Below are positions 8,248-17,655 of a DNA stretch of 64,000 bases, in pieces. Each line of letters begins with the position of its first letter. Position 1 is the first letter of the stretch. This DNA is from PZPK01 sp965230795 (GTDB taxonomy: Bacteria > Pseudomonadota > Gammaproteobacteria > Pseudomonadales > Oleiphilaceae): contig OZ246020.1 of the NCBI GenBank assembly GCA_965230795.1, positions 3,596,001 through 3,660,000 of the forward strand. The letters run 5' to 3'. Both the position numbers and the translations under genes were made by a program. The notes beneath the pieces are model-generated. The model did no database searches. It worked only from the letters and a program-made list of their open reading frames with translations, and was not told where the DNA came from.

Positions 8248-9246
8248 ATGGCGGAGTTAATCGATCTGGTTCTGTTAGCCATGCTGGCAGTCACAGCCCT
8301 GAGAGTGATCTTTTTACGTGACCTGTTTGCCGTGGTCATGCTCTTTGGTATCTACAGCTTCCTTTCCGCCGGGATCTTTGTGTCGCTGGACGCGGTCGAC
8401 GTTGCCTTTACCGAAGCCTCGGTGGGTGCCGGTATTTCTACCGTACTGATGCTCGGCACGCTGGCGCTGACCGAGCGTAAAGAGAAGGTCACTGAACACA
8501 AATCGCTATTACCGCTTATTGTGGTGGTCGTCACCGGTGCGGCCTTGATTTACGGCACGCTGGACATGCCCCCCTTCGGCAAGCCTGACAATCCGATTCA
8601 CGAACACGTGGCGCCCCGCTACATCGAAGAATCGCCAAAAGAAGTGGGCCTGCCCAACATGGTCACCTCAGTCCTTGCCAGTTATCGAGGCTTCGACACC
8701 CTGGGAGAAACCGTGGTGGTGTTTTCTGCTGCAGTAGGCGTATTGACGCTATTGGGTATTCGACGACGCCGGGAAGAACCGATCAATGAGGGTGCTGAGC
8801 ATGGTGAGCATGAGGCTGGGCTGCGCTCCCATCGGGTTCTCGGCGTCATTGCCAAGCTTCTAATCCCCCTGATTCTCTTGTTCGCCCTCTACGTCCAGTT
8901 CCATGGCGATTTCGGCCCTGGCGGTGGATTTCAGGCGGGTGTGATCGCGGCAGCAGCTTTCATTCTTTATGCCCTCGTATTCGGTATCCAGGATGCCTTT
9001 AAGGTGGTCAGTCCCAGTGTACTGCGCTGGCTGACGCCATTTGGTGTGCTGCTTTATGCCGGTGTTGGCGTTTTGTGTATGGCGCTAGGCGGTCATTTTC
9101 TGGACTACAACGTACTGGCCCATGATCCCGTTCATGGCCAGCACTACGGCATTCTCGCCATCGAGCTGGGCGTAGGCATTACCGTCTTCGCTGTCATGCT
9201 TAATATTTTCTACGCGTTTACCAGCCAAACCGAGAGGGTCGAGTAA
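8248..9246 (+). CDS. Fused MrpA-C-terminal (DUF4040)/MrpB antiporter subunit
   Basis: 332 residues combining three parts that are separate in some relatives. Residues 1-80 match the DUF4040/MbhD module with an intramembrane acidic motif (DVAFTEASVGAG). Residues about 90-175 match the MbhE-like end of MrpA (VTSVLASYRGFDTLGE). Residues about 190-325 are an MnhB domain with the typical FHGDFGPGGGFQAG. The gene therefore supplies the C-terminal part of MrpA plus MrpB, while no large NuoL-like MrpA N-terminal region precedes it. The start lies one base after the mrpG stop. The protein is likely part of the ion-translocating membrane arm. Confidence 0.9.
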   Translation: MAELIDLVLLAMLAVTALRVIFLRDLFAVVMLFGIYSFLSAGIFVSLDAVDVAFTEASVGAGISTVLMLGTLALTERKEKVTEHKSLLPLIVVVVTGAALIYGTLDMPPFGKPDNPIHEHVAPRYIEESPKEVGLPNMVTSVLASYRGFDTLGETVVVFSAAVGVLTLLGIRRRREEPINEGAEHGEHEAGLRSHRVLGVIAKLLIPLILLFALYVQFHGDFGPGGGFQAGVIAAAAFILYALVFGIQDAFKVVSPSVLRWLTPFGVLLYAGVGVLCMALGGHFLDYNVLAHDPVHGQHYGILAIELGVGITVFAVMLNIFYAFTSQTERVE

Positions 9247-9248
9247 GC

Positions 9249-9605
9249 ATGTCTTTCGTTCTGGACTACTACAACTACTGGATTGTGGTGTTTTTGATGA
9301 TGACCGGTTTCTATGTGGTCATCTCGGCAAACAATCTGGTGAAAAAGGTGGTCGGGCTCAACATTTTTCAGACCTCTGTGTTCATCTTCTACATTTCCAT
9401 GGGCAAGGTGGCAGGCGGCAGCGCTCCCATCGTGGCGGAAGGCGTTGAGGTCTATTCCAATCCCCTCCCCCACGTGCTCATTCTCACCGCCATTGTTGTC
9501 GGCGTCGCCACCACAGCGGTTGGACTGTCCCTAATCGTTCGAATCAAGCGCGCATACGGCACAGTCGAGGAAGATGAATTTCAAGATCAGGACGACGTCA
9601 TCTGA
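9249..9605 (+). CDS. mrpC: Mrp-type antiporter subunit C (NuoK-like)
   Basis: 118 residues with three helices, homologous to MnhC/NuoK. VISANNLVKKVVGLNIFQTS is the family core, and the C-terminal part ends in an acidic tail (EEDEFQDQDD). It begins two bases after the fused B subunit and its stop overlaps the start of the first MrpD gene. NuoK-like subunits carry Glu residues in membrane helices that contribute to proton movement. Confidence 0.92.
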   Translation: MSFVLDYYNYWIVVFLMMTGFYVVISANNLVKKVVGLNIFQTSVFIFYISMGKVAGGSAPIVAEGVEVYSNPLPHVLILTAIVVGVATTAVGLSLIVRIKRAYGTVEEDEFQDQDDVI

Positions 9606-11110
9606 TGCTAAACGAACACTTGCCCATTCTCCCCATTATTATCCCGCTGATGGCGGCACCGATCTGCCTGCTATTGGGCTCCCGCCAGCTGTGCTGGTTG
9701 CTTGCGACGGCGACAAGTGCCTTCAGCTTTGTCATCTCGATACTGCTGCTTGATCAGGTATTGGCCGAAGGCGCTCTGCGCTACGCACTCGGTGGATGGC
9801 CTGCCCCCTGGGGCATTGAAATGCGTGTTGACGCTGCCAATGCCTTCGTGCTGCTGGCGGTCACAGCCATCAGTACCGCCGTTCTGGTCTATGCACGCCA
9901 GAGCGTCAATCACGAAATTGAAGCAGAAAAACAGTCACTGTATTACACCGCACACCTGCTGTGTCTCGCTGGGCTGTCGGGCATTCTGATCACAGGCGAT
10001 GCCTTCAACCTCTTCGTTTTTCTGGAAATCTCCTCGCTCTCTACTTACACCCTGGTCAGCCTGGCTTCCGATCGACGCTGTTTGACGGCCGCATTCCGGT
10101 ATCTGGTCATGGGAACCATCGGTGCGACCTTTATTCTGATCGGTGTCGGCATGCTGTATATGAAAACCGGCACCCTGAACATGCTTGATCTGGCTGTACA
10201 GATGGAACGCTACGACTCCAGTCGCACCATCAATACTGGCCTGGCTTTCATTATGGTAGGGGTGGGCATCAAACTCGCTCTGTTCCCATTGCATTTGTGG
10301 CTACCGGCTGCTTACACCTTCGCGCCTTCTGCCGTCACCGCTTTCCTTGCCGGAACGGCCACCAAGGTGGCGGTATACGTGATGATGCGCTTCATCTTTA
10401 CCATTTTTGGCGCCGACCACGTCTTCGGCGAAATGGGCATGGATCTGATTCTGCTGGTGCTGGCCGTTGTCGCCATATTCAAATGCTCATTTATGGCGGC
10501 GCTGCAGCACAATGCCAAGACCCTGCTTGCCTACAGTAGTGTCGCCCAGATTGGTTATATCGTACTTGGCATCAGCCTGCTGAGTCTGACCGGGCTGATG
10601 GCAGGCATCCTCCACATCTTCAACCATGCCCTTATGAAAGGCGCCCTGTTCATGGCTGTAGGTGCTGTGTTCTATCGTACGGGTTCAGTAGACATCAAAG
10701 CCTTTCAGGGACTGGGCCGCCAGATGCCCTGGACCATGGCCGCCTTTACCATTGCCGGTCTCAGTTTGATCGGCGTGCCGCTAACCGTTGGCTTTGTCAG
10801 TAAATGGTATCTCGTCAGTGGTGCCCTGGAGCAGGGTAACTGGCTGGTGGCGATGCTGGTATTGCTCGGCTCATTGCTGGCGGTGGTTTATATCGGCCGA
10901 ATTCTGGAAGCCGCGTATTTTCGTACTGCACCTGAGGGCGAGGCGACTACCAGTGTCCGTGAAGCACCACTGGGCATGTTGATCCCCATGTGGGTGCTGG
11001 TCGCCGCCAATCTCTACTTTGGCATTGATACAGCAATGACGGTAGGTGCGGCAGAAAGCGCGGCCCACTGGTTTGCTCAGGACAGCAACTGGCAGGAGGT
11101 TCTTCCATGA
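9605..11110 (+). CDS. mrpD: Mrp-type antiporter subunit D, first copy
   Basis: 501 residues and about fourteen transmembrane helices. It is a proton-translocating NuoL/M/N-family subunit. Conserved elements include FLEISSLSTYTLVSLA (helix with the key Glu), LHLWLPAAYTFAPSAVTAFLAGTATKVAVY split over residues 230-260, and FNHALMKGALF. The gene overlaps mrpC by one base and the next subunit by four bases. It is the one of the three D-like proteins most like ordinary MrpD. Confidence 0.92.
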   Translation: MLNEHLPILPIIIPLMAAPICLLLGSRQLCWLLATATSAFSFVISILLLDQVLAEGALRYALGGWPAPWGIEMRVDAANAFVLLAVTAISTAVLVYARQSVNHEIEAEKQSLYYTAHLLCLAGLSGILITGDAFNLFVFLEISSLSTYTLVSLASDRRCLTAAFRYLVMGTIGATFILIGVGMLYMKTGTLNMLDLAVQMERYDSSRTINTGLAFIMVGVGIKLALFPLHLWLPAAYTFAPSAVTAFLAGTATKVAVYVMMRFIFTIFGADHVFGEMGMDLILLVLAVVAIFKCSFMAALQHNAKTLLAYSSVAQIGYIVLGISLLSLTGLMAGILHIFNHALMKGALFMAVGAVFYRTGSVDIKAFQGLGRQMPWTMAAFTIAGLSLIGVPLTVGFVSKWYLVSGALEQGNWLVAMLVLLGSLLAVVYIGRILEAAYFRTAPEGEATTSVREAPLGMLIPMWVLVAANLYFGIDTAMTVGAAESAAHWFAQDSNWQEVLP

Positions 11111-12621
11111 ATCTGTGGCAGGGTCTGGACCCCTCGATGCTCATCCCGCTGTCCATTTGTGTTCCGCTCGTGGGAGCCGTACTGGTTGGCCTGACAGGCC
11201 GCAATCCCAACCTGCGCGAGACGGTTACCATTGTCACCAGTCTGGTCCTGTTCAGTTTAGTATTGTCCCTGGTCTCCCCCGTCATGGCGGGTGATCGTCC
11301 GGCTCAGGTCTGGCTGGAACTCTTTCCGAACCTGTCCATTGCCTTTGAAGTGGAGCCCCTCGGCCTCCTGTTTGCACTGGTCGCCAGTTTTCTGTGGATC
11401 ATTACCAGTATTTACGCCATTGGCTACATGCGCGGGCACCACGAGAAAAACCAGACCCGCTTCTTTATCTGCTTCGCCCTGGCGATCAGTTCGGTCATGG
11501 GCATTTGCTTTTCGGGTAACCTGCTGACCCTGTTTATCTTCTATGAAATCCTGACCCTGTCGACCTATCCTCTGGTCACGCATGCGGGAACCGATGCGGC
11601 CAAACAGGGCGGGCGGGTCTATCTCGGCATCCTGCTTAGCACCTCCATTGCCTTTTTGCTGTTCGCCATATTGATCACCTGGCAGGTCGCCGGAACGCTG
11701 GACTTCAGACCCGGCGGCATTCTCAGCGATACCGCCTCCAAGACCATGCTTGGCGTATTGCTTGTGCTGTTCTGTTTCGGCATTGGTAAAGCCGCCCTGA
11801 TGCCCTTTCATCGCTGGTTGCCCGCCGCCATGGTGGCACCGACACCGGTGAGCGCCCTGTTGCACGCGGTGGCCGTTGTTAAAGCGGGCGTCTTCAGCGT
11901 GTTGAAAATTGCCCTGTACATATTTGGCCTGGATGAACTGGCCTCTATCCCCCTGGCCGATGTGATGCTGTATGTGGCAGCCGGTACGGTATTACTCGCT
12001 TCGTGCATTGCCATGACCAAGGACAATCTGAAAGCACGGCTCGCCTACTCCACGGTCAGTCAGCTCAGCTATATTATTGTCGGTGCCCTGCTCGCGACAC
12101 CTGCCGCCGCAGCCGGAGGCGCGATGCATATTGCCACGCATGCGGTCGGCAAAATCACCCTGTTTTTCTGTGCCGGTGCCATTATGGTTGCCAGCCATAA
12201 AAAGAACATCAGTGAAATGGCAGGGCTCGGACGCACCATGCCTCTCACCATGACGGCATTTCTGATCGGTGCCATCAGTATCATCGGCCTGCCTCCCATG
12301 GCCGGCACCTGGAGCAAATGGTATTTGACTCTCGGCGCACTGGAAGCGGGACAGTTATTTATTGTGGCCACGCTGATGATCAGCTCGCTGTTGAACATTG
12401 CCTATCTGTTGCCTATTCCCATTCGTGCCTTCTTTCACCGACAGAACGCTGACAGTGCAGACGGCTCTGCAATGCAAATTCAGGAAGCACCTCTGCCCTG
12501 CCTGATCGCACTGGGGGTGACCTCATTTGGCTGCTTGCTACTGTTTTTCTATCCACAGCCACTATACGAACTGGTGCAGTTAATACCCGGCGTTGGCATG
12601 GATTCAACCGGAGCACCCTGA
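11107..12621 (+). CDS. Second MrpD/NuoL-like proton-translocating subunit
   Basis: 504 residues, about fourteen helices. It contains the NuoL/MrpA-like core LMPFHRWLPAAMVAPTPVSA followed by LLHAVAVVKAGVF, and the upstream helix with FYEILTLSTYPLVTHAG. The HAVAVVKAG segment is closer to NuoL/MrpA-type subunits than to the first D copy, so this protein may replace the missing MrpA N-terminal domain (inference). It overlaps the first mrpD by four bases. Confidence 0.9.
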   Translation: MNLWQGLDPSMLIPLSICVPLVGAVLVGLTGRNPNLRETVTIVTSLVLFSLVLSLVSPVMAGDRPAQVWLELFPNLSIAFEVEPLGLLFALVASFLWIITSIYAIGYMRGHHEKNQTRFFICFALAISSVMGICFSGNLLTLFIFYEILTLSTYPLVTHAGTDAAKQGGRVYLGILLSTSIAFLLFAILITWQVAGTLDFRPGGILSDTASKTMLGVLLVLFCFGIGKAALMPFHRWLPAAMVAPTPVSALLHAVAVVKAGVFSVLKIALYIFGLDELASIPLADVMLYVAAGTVLLASCIAMTKDNLKARLAYSTVSQLSYIIVGALLATPAAAAGGAMHIATHAVGKITLFFCAGAIMVASHKKNISEMAGLGRTMPLTMTAFLIGAISIIGLPPMAGTWSKWYLTLGALEAGQLFIVATLMISSLLNIAYLLPIPIRAFFHRQNADSADGSAMQIQEAPLPCLIALGVTSFGCLLLFFYPQPLYELVQLIPGVGMDSTGAP

Positions 12622-12623
12622 GC

Positions 12624-12887
12624 ATGCAAAACAATCACGAGAAACCGCATTTTTTTGATAAGCCGGAAAATATCCAGAAAGTTCTGCGGGTATTTTATGT
12701 GTGCTGTGCGGTGCTGCTGGCGGCGGATTTTGTCGTTCACCGCCATGTCTATCACGACTGGGAAAATATGCCGGGGTTCTATCCCCTGTATGGATTTGTG
12801 GGCTGTGTGGTTCTGGTATTGATCGCCAAAGAAATGCGCAAAGTACTGATGCGAAAGGAAGACTATTACGATGACCGGGCTGACTGA
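12624..12887 (+). CDS. Small two-helix membrane protein within the antiporter operon
   Basis: 87 residues with two predicted transmembrane helices (about residues 22-40 and 52-68) and a charged tail rich in Lys, Asp and Tyr. Histidines cluster in the loop between the helices (HRHVYHDWEN). I recognise no family. It starts two bases after the second D subunit and overlaps the third D gene by 17 bases, so it is almost certainly co-translated with the complex. It may be an accessory subunit specific to this type of operon. Confidence 0.8.
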   Translation: MQNNHEKPHFFDKPENIQKVLRVFYVCCAVLLAADFVVHRHVYHDWENMPGFYPLYGFVGCVVLVLIAKEMRKVLMRKEDYYDDRAD

Positions 12888-14589
12888 ACTGCCACCGTTT
12901 CTACCGCTGCTGATCGGCGCGCTGGGAGCAGCTCTGCTGCGCGGAATACCGCGCGCCGGCATTATGCTGCTGACGCCCATATGGGGTGCAATGCAACTCT
13001 GGGGACTGGAAGCCGGCACTATCTGGTCGATGGAGTTTATGGGCTACACCCTGGAGCCGGTTCGCATCGACAAGCTGAGCCTGTTGTTTGGTTATCTGTT
13101 TCATCTGGCGGCGTTTATCGCGGTCATTTATTCGCTTCACGTTAAGGATACGTTGCAGCACATTGCCGGTCTCGCCTATGCCGCCAGTGCCGTCGGCGCC
13201 GTGTTCGCGGGCGACCTGCTGACGCTGTTTGTATTCTGGGAATTGCTGGCACTGACCTCCGTATTTCTGGTCTGGGCCCGTAAAACCGATAAGGCCTATG
13301 CCTCGGGTATTCGCTACCTGATTATTCAGGTTCTGTCAGGCGTGCTCCTGCTCGCTGGTCTGCTGGTGCTGCTGTACACCACTGGCAGCCTGCGTTTTTC
13401 CGAAATAGGTCTGGAGCATGAAGGACTTACCCAGATTGGCGCCTGGTTGATCTTTATCGCCTTCGGTATCAAGTGTGCCTTTCCCTTCGTCCATAACTGG
13501 CTCACCGACGCCTATCCCGAAGCAACACCTACCGGGACTATTTTTCTGACCTCGTTCACAACCAAGGTGGCCGTTTACGCTTTTGCCCGGGGCTATCCCG
13601 GCACTGAATTGCTGGTGTGGATCGGTGCGACCATGGCCTGCTTCCCGATTTTCTACGCAGTCATCGAAAACGATCTGCGACGCGTGTTGGCCTACAGCAT
13701 GATCAACCAGATCGGCTTTATGGTTGTCGGTGTCGGCATCGGTACCGCTGTGGCCCTCAACGGTGCCGTCGCACACGCATTCAATGACGTCATCTTCAAA
13801 GGCTTGCTGATGATGACAATGGGGGCCGTCCTGCATATGACCGGACGCATGAACGGCTCGGATCTGGGCGGCTTATACAAGAGCATGCCGAAAACGACCA
13901 TACTCTGTATTGTCGGGGCGGCCTCTATTTCAGCCTTCCCCCTGTTCAGCGGTTTCGTTTCAAAATCCATGATCATGGCGGCTGCCATCAAGGAGGGCTA
14001 CGGTATCGTCTGGCTGCTCCTGCTGTTTGCATCTGCCGGTGTCTTCCACCACGCGGGCATCAAGATCCCCTACTTTGCATTTTTCGCCCATGACTCCGGC
14101 ATCCGTACCACTGAACCGCCCACCAATATGCTTGCAGCCATGTTCCTGGCCGCCCTGCTCTGTATTTTGATCGGCAGCTTTCCAGGCACACTCTACAGTC
14201 TGTTGCCCTGGAAAACGGACTACTGGCCCTTCGATACCACCCATGTGCTGACACAGCTTCAGCTGCTGTTCTTCTCGGCACTGGCCTTTGTCTGGCTCAA
14301 CCTGAAAGGCATGTATCCGCCGGAACTGCGATCGACCAATATCGATGCAGAGTGGTTCTATCGCAAGCTTGCTCCGGCCTGGATTGTCCGAATTGTCGGC
14401 GTGATCAGCAGTGTGTTCAACGCACTTCAGTCAGCCGTGGTGGGACGGTTTACACACATGATCAAACACGCCTACGATCATGAACAGGAACAGCCCAAGG
14501 GCTACTTCGCCAAACTCTGGCCCACCGAGACCATGGTATTCTGGGTGGCAATTCTGTTGTCCAGCTTCCTGTTGATGTACTACTTCTAG
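12871..14589 (+). CDS. Third MrpD-like proton-translocating subunit
   Basis: 572 residues, about fifteen helices. It has the NuoM/MrpD fold with FWELLALTSVFLVWA (key Glu helix) and AFPFVHNWLTDAYPEATPTG (antiporter core with HNWL...P), then TTKVAVYAFARG. The C-terminal extension of about 70 residues after the core includes an extra amphipathic stretch and ends in a last helix, making it longer than the other two. It overlaps the 87-residue gene. With three D-like subunits the complex could have three antiporter channels, comparable with complex I; this is inference. Confidence 0.9.
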   Translation: MTGLTELPPFLPLLIGALGAALLRGIPRAGIMLLTPIWGAMQLWGLEAGTIWSMEFMGYTLEPVRIDKLSLLFGYLFHLAAFIAVIYSLHVKDTLQHIAGLAYAASAVGAVFAGDLLTLFVFWELLALTSVFLVWARKTDKAYASGIRYLIIQVLSGVLLLAGLLVLLYTTGSLRFSEIGLEHEGLTQIGAWLIFIAFGIKCAFPFVHNWLTDAYPEATPTGTIFLTSFTTKVAVYAFARGYPGTELLVWIGATMACFPIFYAVIENDLRRVLAYSMINQIGFMVVGVGIGTAVALNGAVAHAFNDVIFKGLLMMTMGAVLHMTGRMNGSDLGGLYKSMPKTTILCIVGAASISAFPLFSGFVSKSMIMAAAIKEGYGIVWLLLLFASAGVFHHAGIKIPYFAFFAHDSGIRTTEPPTNMLAAMFLAALLCILIGSFPGTLYSLLPWKTDYWPFDTTHVLTQLQLLFFSALAFVWLNLKGMYPPELRSTNIDAEWFYRKLAPAWIVRIVGVISSVFNALQSAVVGRFTHMIKHAYDHEQEQPKGYFAKLWPTETMVFWVAILLSSFLLMYYF

Positions 14590-14804
14590 ATTGGCAAACA
14601 CTCAACTCGCTGCGCCCCAACTTCCAGGGCGCAGAAGCCTTACCCTCGCAAAACCCAAAGCCCCAGCCACCAACAGAGCCGGCAGTCAAAAAAGTGATCC
14701 AGCCTGATCGCTCGCGCGTAAGAGTCATAGACCAAGGAGATATGCGTGTTCCGTCTGCTTGCGGCACGTATGTCGTTCGGGTCTTTAACATTCCTTTGTC
14801 CTTT

Positions 14805-14836
14805 GGTAGCTCTGCCATCCGGAGCTACCTTTTTTT
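14805..14836 (+). terminator. Rho-independent terminator, plus strand
   Basis: Perfect 8-bp stem GGTAGCTC/GAGCTACC (14805-14812 with 14822-14829), a 9-base loop and a run of T to 14836. It may end the antiporter operon or a short transcript. Confidence 0.8.
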
Positions 14837-14857
14837 ATGCACGTCTTTTTCTGGAGC

Positions 14858-14886
14858 AAAAAAAAAAACCGCTCCTTGGAGCGGTT
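14858..14886 (-). terminator. Rho-independent terminator of the acyl-CoA dehydrogenase gene
   Basis: The palindrome AACCGCTCCTTGGAGCGGTT (14867-14886) is followed, reading the minus strand, by a run of about ten T. It lies 23 bp after the stop codon of the minus-strand gene. Confidence 0.9.
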
Positions 14887-14908
14887 GCAATCAGAGGAAG
14901 ATCGCCTG

Positions 14909-16678
14909 TTAAAACTCAGCTTCGCTAAAGCCCATTAAGGTCTCTTTGCCGGACTTCACTTCTTCTGCCAGCGCTTTCGCTTCCGGCAAGGCCAGTCGAT
15001 AAAAGTGGGATGCAGCTTTCTTCTTACCACTGAGGAAGTCGGCACTGTAGCGAGCCTTGACCTCGTCACGTTCAGCAAGATCGGCCATTTTCGCCCACAG
15101 CACAGCAAGCGTTGTCAGCGCGAACAGTCGCAACAAGGGTGTTGCCGCCGCGCCCGCCTGCTCGGGATCTTTCATCGCCGACGATGCCAGCCAGCCCAAT
15201 GCCCCCTTCAATTCGGAGAGGAAGCTTTGGCAGTGTGCCACGGCCTCTTCGTCCCGAACCTCAGACATCAGGCGCTCCATTTCCTTGAAATAGCTTGCCG
15301 GCAAACGCCCACCTTTCAGCGTGAGCTTGCGGCCCACCAGATCCATCGCCTGAATACCATTAGTACCCTCGTATATACGCGCGATGCGGCCGTCACGCAG
15401 CAGTTGCTCGACCGGCCAGTCCTGCGTAAAGCCACTGCCTCCCATGGACTGCAGAGCCTGATCAGCACAGCCGTAGCCTTCGTCCGTCAGAAAGGCTTTC
15501 ACGATCGGAGTTAAAAGCTGGAACAGATCGTCGGAGTGCTCCCGCTTCTCCGCGTCCGTTTCCACATGACTTAGATCCTGATGCAGTGCCGCGAAGTAGG
15601 CCATGGCCCGAGCACCCTCAATCATCACTTTCTGACGCAATAGCATGCGACGAACATCCGGGTGAACGATGATGGGGTCTGCCTTGCCCTCCGGATTTTT
15701 CGGACCGGACAGGGAACGGCTCTGAATTCGATCCTTGGCAAACTCCAGGGAGACCTGATAGGCGGTTTCTGCAAGCCCAAGCCCCTGAATACCCACCATG
15801 ATTCGCGCCGCATTCATCATGGTAAACATACACTTCAAGCCTTCATTGGGCTTACCCACCAGCCAGCCTTTAGCTCCCTCAAAATTCATGACACAGGTGG
15901 CCGAGGCCTTGATGCCCATCTTGTGCTCGAGACCACCGCAATACACGTCATTGCGTGTCCCGTCTTCCAGAAATTTCGGCACCACAAACAGGGAGATGCC
16001 TTTGCTGCCCTCCGGCGCGTCCGGCAGTTTCGCCAGGACCAGATGGACGATGTTATCGACCAGATCATGCTCCCCACCGGTGATCCAGATCTTGGTACCG
16101 CTGACGGCATAGCTGCCATCTGCTTCGGGAACAGCCTTGGTGGTAATCAAGCCCAGATCGGTGCCACACTGGGGCTCCGTCAGGCACATGGTACCGGTCC
16201 ACTGCCCTTCAATCAGCTTGGGCAGGTAATAGGCTTTCTGCTCGTCGGTACCATGCTGGGTGAGCAGATCGATCGCGCCATGGGACAGGCCGGGATACAT
16301 GCCGAAGGACAGGTTCGTCGAGCATACCATTTCGTCGATTACCGACTTCAACAAATGGGGCAGGCCCTGACCACCATATTCAGGCGACGACGAAAGACCA
16401 CTCCAACCCCCTTCCTGATAACTCTGATAGGCTTCCTTGAAACCGGCGGGTGTTGTCACCGATTTTGTTTCCGGATCATACTGACATTCCTCCCGGTCTC
16501 CGGAGGAGTTGATGGGCTGCAGAACATTCTCTGCAAGTTTGGCCGCTTCCTGCAGAATGGCCTGCTGCATGTCGGGGGTTGCCTCGGCAAAAGCCTCGTA
16601 CTCTGCAAGACCTTCGGCTTTCAACAGGTCGAACAAAACAAACTCGATATTCTCCAACGGTGCTTTGTAATGATTCAC
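14909..16678 (-). CDS. Acyl-CoA dehydrogenase, long (DmdC/AcdB-like) family
   Basis: 589 residues, the length of the extended acyl-CoA dehydrogenases with an additional C-terminal domain, to which 3-methylmercaptopropionyl-CoA dehydrogenase (DmdC) belongs. The N-terminal helical domain is followed by the FAD/substrate region TMCLTEPQCGTDLG, then KIWITGGEH. The C-terminal part holds the catalytic-Glu region IARIYEGTNGIQAMDLVGRK. The enzyme oxidises an acyl-CoA to the enoyl-CoA and passes electrons to ETF in the cytosol. The substrate is not determined by sequence alone. It stands as a single gene with its own strong terminator. The start ATG 16678 agrees with the usual short N-terminus of the family. 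Confidence 0.92.
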   Translation of the reverse strand: MNHYKAPLENIEFVLFDLLKAEGLAEYEAFAEATPDMQQAILQEAAKLAENVLQPINSSGDREECQYDPETKSVTTPAGFKEAYQSYQEGGWSGLSSSPEYGGQGLPHLLKSVIDEMVCSTNLSFGMYPGLSHGAIDLLTQHGTDEQKAYYLPKLIEGQWTGTMCLTEPQCGTDLGLITTKAVPEADGSYAVSGTKIWITGGEHDLVDNIVHLVLAKLPDAPEGSKGISLFVVPKFLEDGTRNDVYCGGLEHKMGIKASATCVMNFEGAKGWLVGKPNEGLKCMFTMMNAARIMVGIQGLGLAETAYQVSLEFAKDRIQSRSLSGPKNPEGKADPIIVHPDVRRMLLRQKVMIEGARAMAYFAALHQDLSHVETDAEKREHSDDLFQLLTPIVKAFLTDEGYGCADQALQSMGGSGFTQDWPVEQLLRDGRIARIYEGTNGIQAMDLVGRKLTLKGGRLPASYFKEMERLMSEVRDEEAVAHCQSFLSELKGALGWLASSAMKDPEQAGAAATPLLRLFALTTLAVLWAKMADLAERDEVKARYSADFLSGKKKAASHFYRLALPEAKALAEEVKSGKETLMGFSEAEF

Positions 16679-16854
16679 TGCTTACCTCATTCAATGGATG
16701 GCTTTGATCACCCACCTGGCTCCCGGTGAGTATTTGTCTGGCCAGTCAGGAACAGCACGTTTTTGCACTCTTCCCGCCTTCACAAACATGTCATGTCTAA
16801 CAATCATACGGGCGTTTGAATGTTTTAGATCTGTGTTCGGAATTGGTTTCACAC

Positions 16855-17580
16855 CTACCAGGGGATAGGCTTACCCTGCCAATCCAGATAGGACAGCACG
16901 CCATCAGGCTCCAGAGAATCGACGATGCCCAGCAAGCGCTCCGCGACAAACTCGGCCGGGAACAGCTTGCCCTCGGGAACATTATTCTGGAAAGGTTTGG
17001 ACAGAGCGGTATCGGTTGTACCGGGATGAAAAGCCAGCAACTTGACCTGGGGAAGTCGTCGGGCCAGCTCAACCGCAGTGGTCTGGAGAAGCATGTTTAA
17101 CGCGGCTTTCGATGCCCGATAGCTGTACCAGCCACCGAGCCGATTGTCGCCAATGCTGCCCACCCGAGCGGAAAACACCGTGACTACACAACGCTCACTC
17201 TTCCTTAGCAAGGGCAACAAATGCTTGAGCCACAGCAAGGGCAATCTCGCGTTGGTCGCAATCACCTTAGTGAAGGCCTCGGGATCGAAGGCTTCAAGGC
17301 GCTTTTCGGGATGAAAGTCCTCACCATGCAGCACGCCATTGCAAATAAAGACGCTTGACGGAACACAGTGCTGACTCAGCAAGCGAGCGCAGATTTTCTC
17401 GATATTGCTTTCGGAATAGTCAGAGCTAATCCAGTCGATACCCTCTCGCTGATCCCTTTCCCCATCATGATCCCGGGAGATTGCCGTGATACGGCTATCT
17501 GCCTGCCGGGACCGAATTGTATCAACCAAAGCCCGACCAATCCCGCCGCTGGCGCCAATGACCAGAGTATTCGTGGACAT
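16855..17580 (-). CDS. SDR family oxidoreductase (CsgA/C-factor-like)
   Basis: 241 residues. The N-terminal nucleotide-binding motif is GASGGIG (residues 8-14), then CNG, and the catalytic pair is YSYRASKAALN (Tyr-X3-Lys). The form resembles the C-factor group of short-chain dehydrogenases, with the C-terminal FHPGTTDTALSKPFQNNVP typical of that group. It is a cytosolic NAD(P)-dependent enzyme of unknown substrate. The 17-copy heptamer array lies 75 bp upstream of its start, in the presumed promoter. The gap to the acyl-CoA dehydrogenase gene downstream is about 175 bp. Confidence 0.88.
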   Translation of the reverse strand: MSTNTLVIGASGGIGRALVDTIRSRQADSRITAISRDHDGERDQREGIDWISSDYSESNIEKICARLLSQHCVPSSVFICNGVLHGEDFHPEKRLEAFDPEAFTKVIATNARLPLLWLKHLLPLLRKSERCVVTVFSARVGSIGDNRLGGWYSYRASKAALNMLLQTTAVELARRLPQVKLLAFHPGTTDTALSKPFQNNVPEGKLFPAEFVAERLLGIVDSLEPDGVLSYLDWQGKPIPW

Positions 17581-17655
17581 GCTCTCTCACTCCTCCGCGC
17601 GTGCCTAATACAGCATACGCAGGAATGGGCCAGGCAGATTGCCGAAGGGCTGTGT

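Larger units (their letters stand above)
14590..14908. other. Convergent intergenic region with two terminators
   Basis: This stretch separates the antiporter operon from the oppositely oriented acyl-CoA dehydrogenase gene. It contains a good Shine-Dalgarno sequence (AAGGAGAT at 14734-14741) followed by ATG 14742. That start opens a 56-codon frame (14742-14912) which runs through both terminator hairpins and into the end of the neighbour gene. I could not assign a function; a small RNA or leader-type transcript ending at the plus-strand terminator is possible. Confidence 0.4.
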
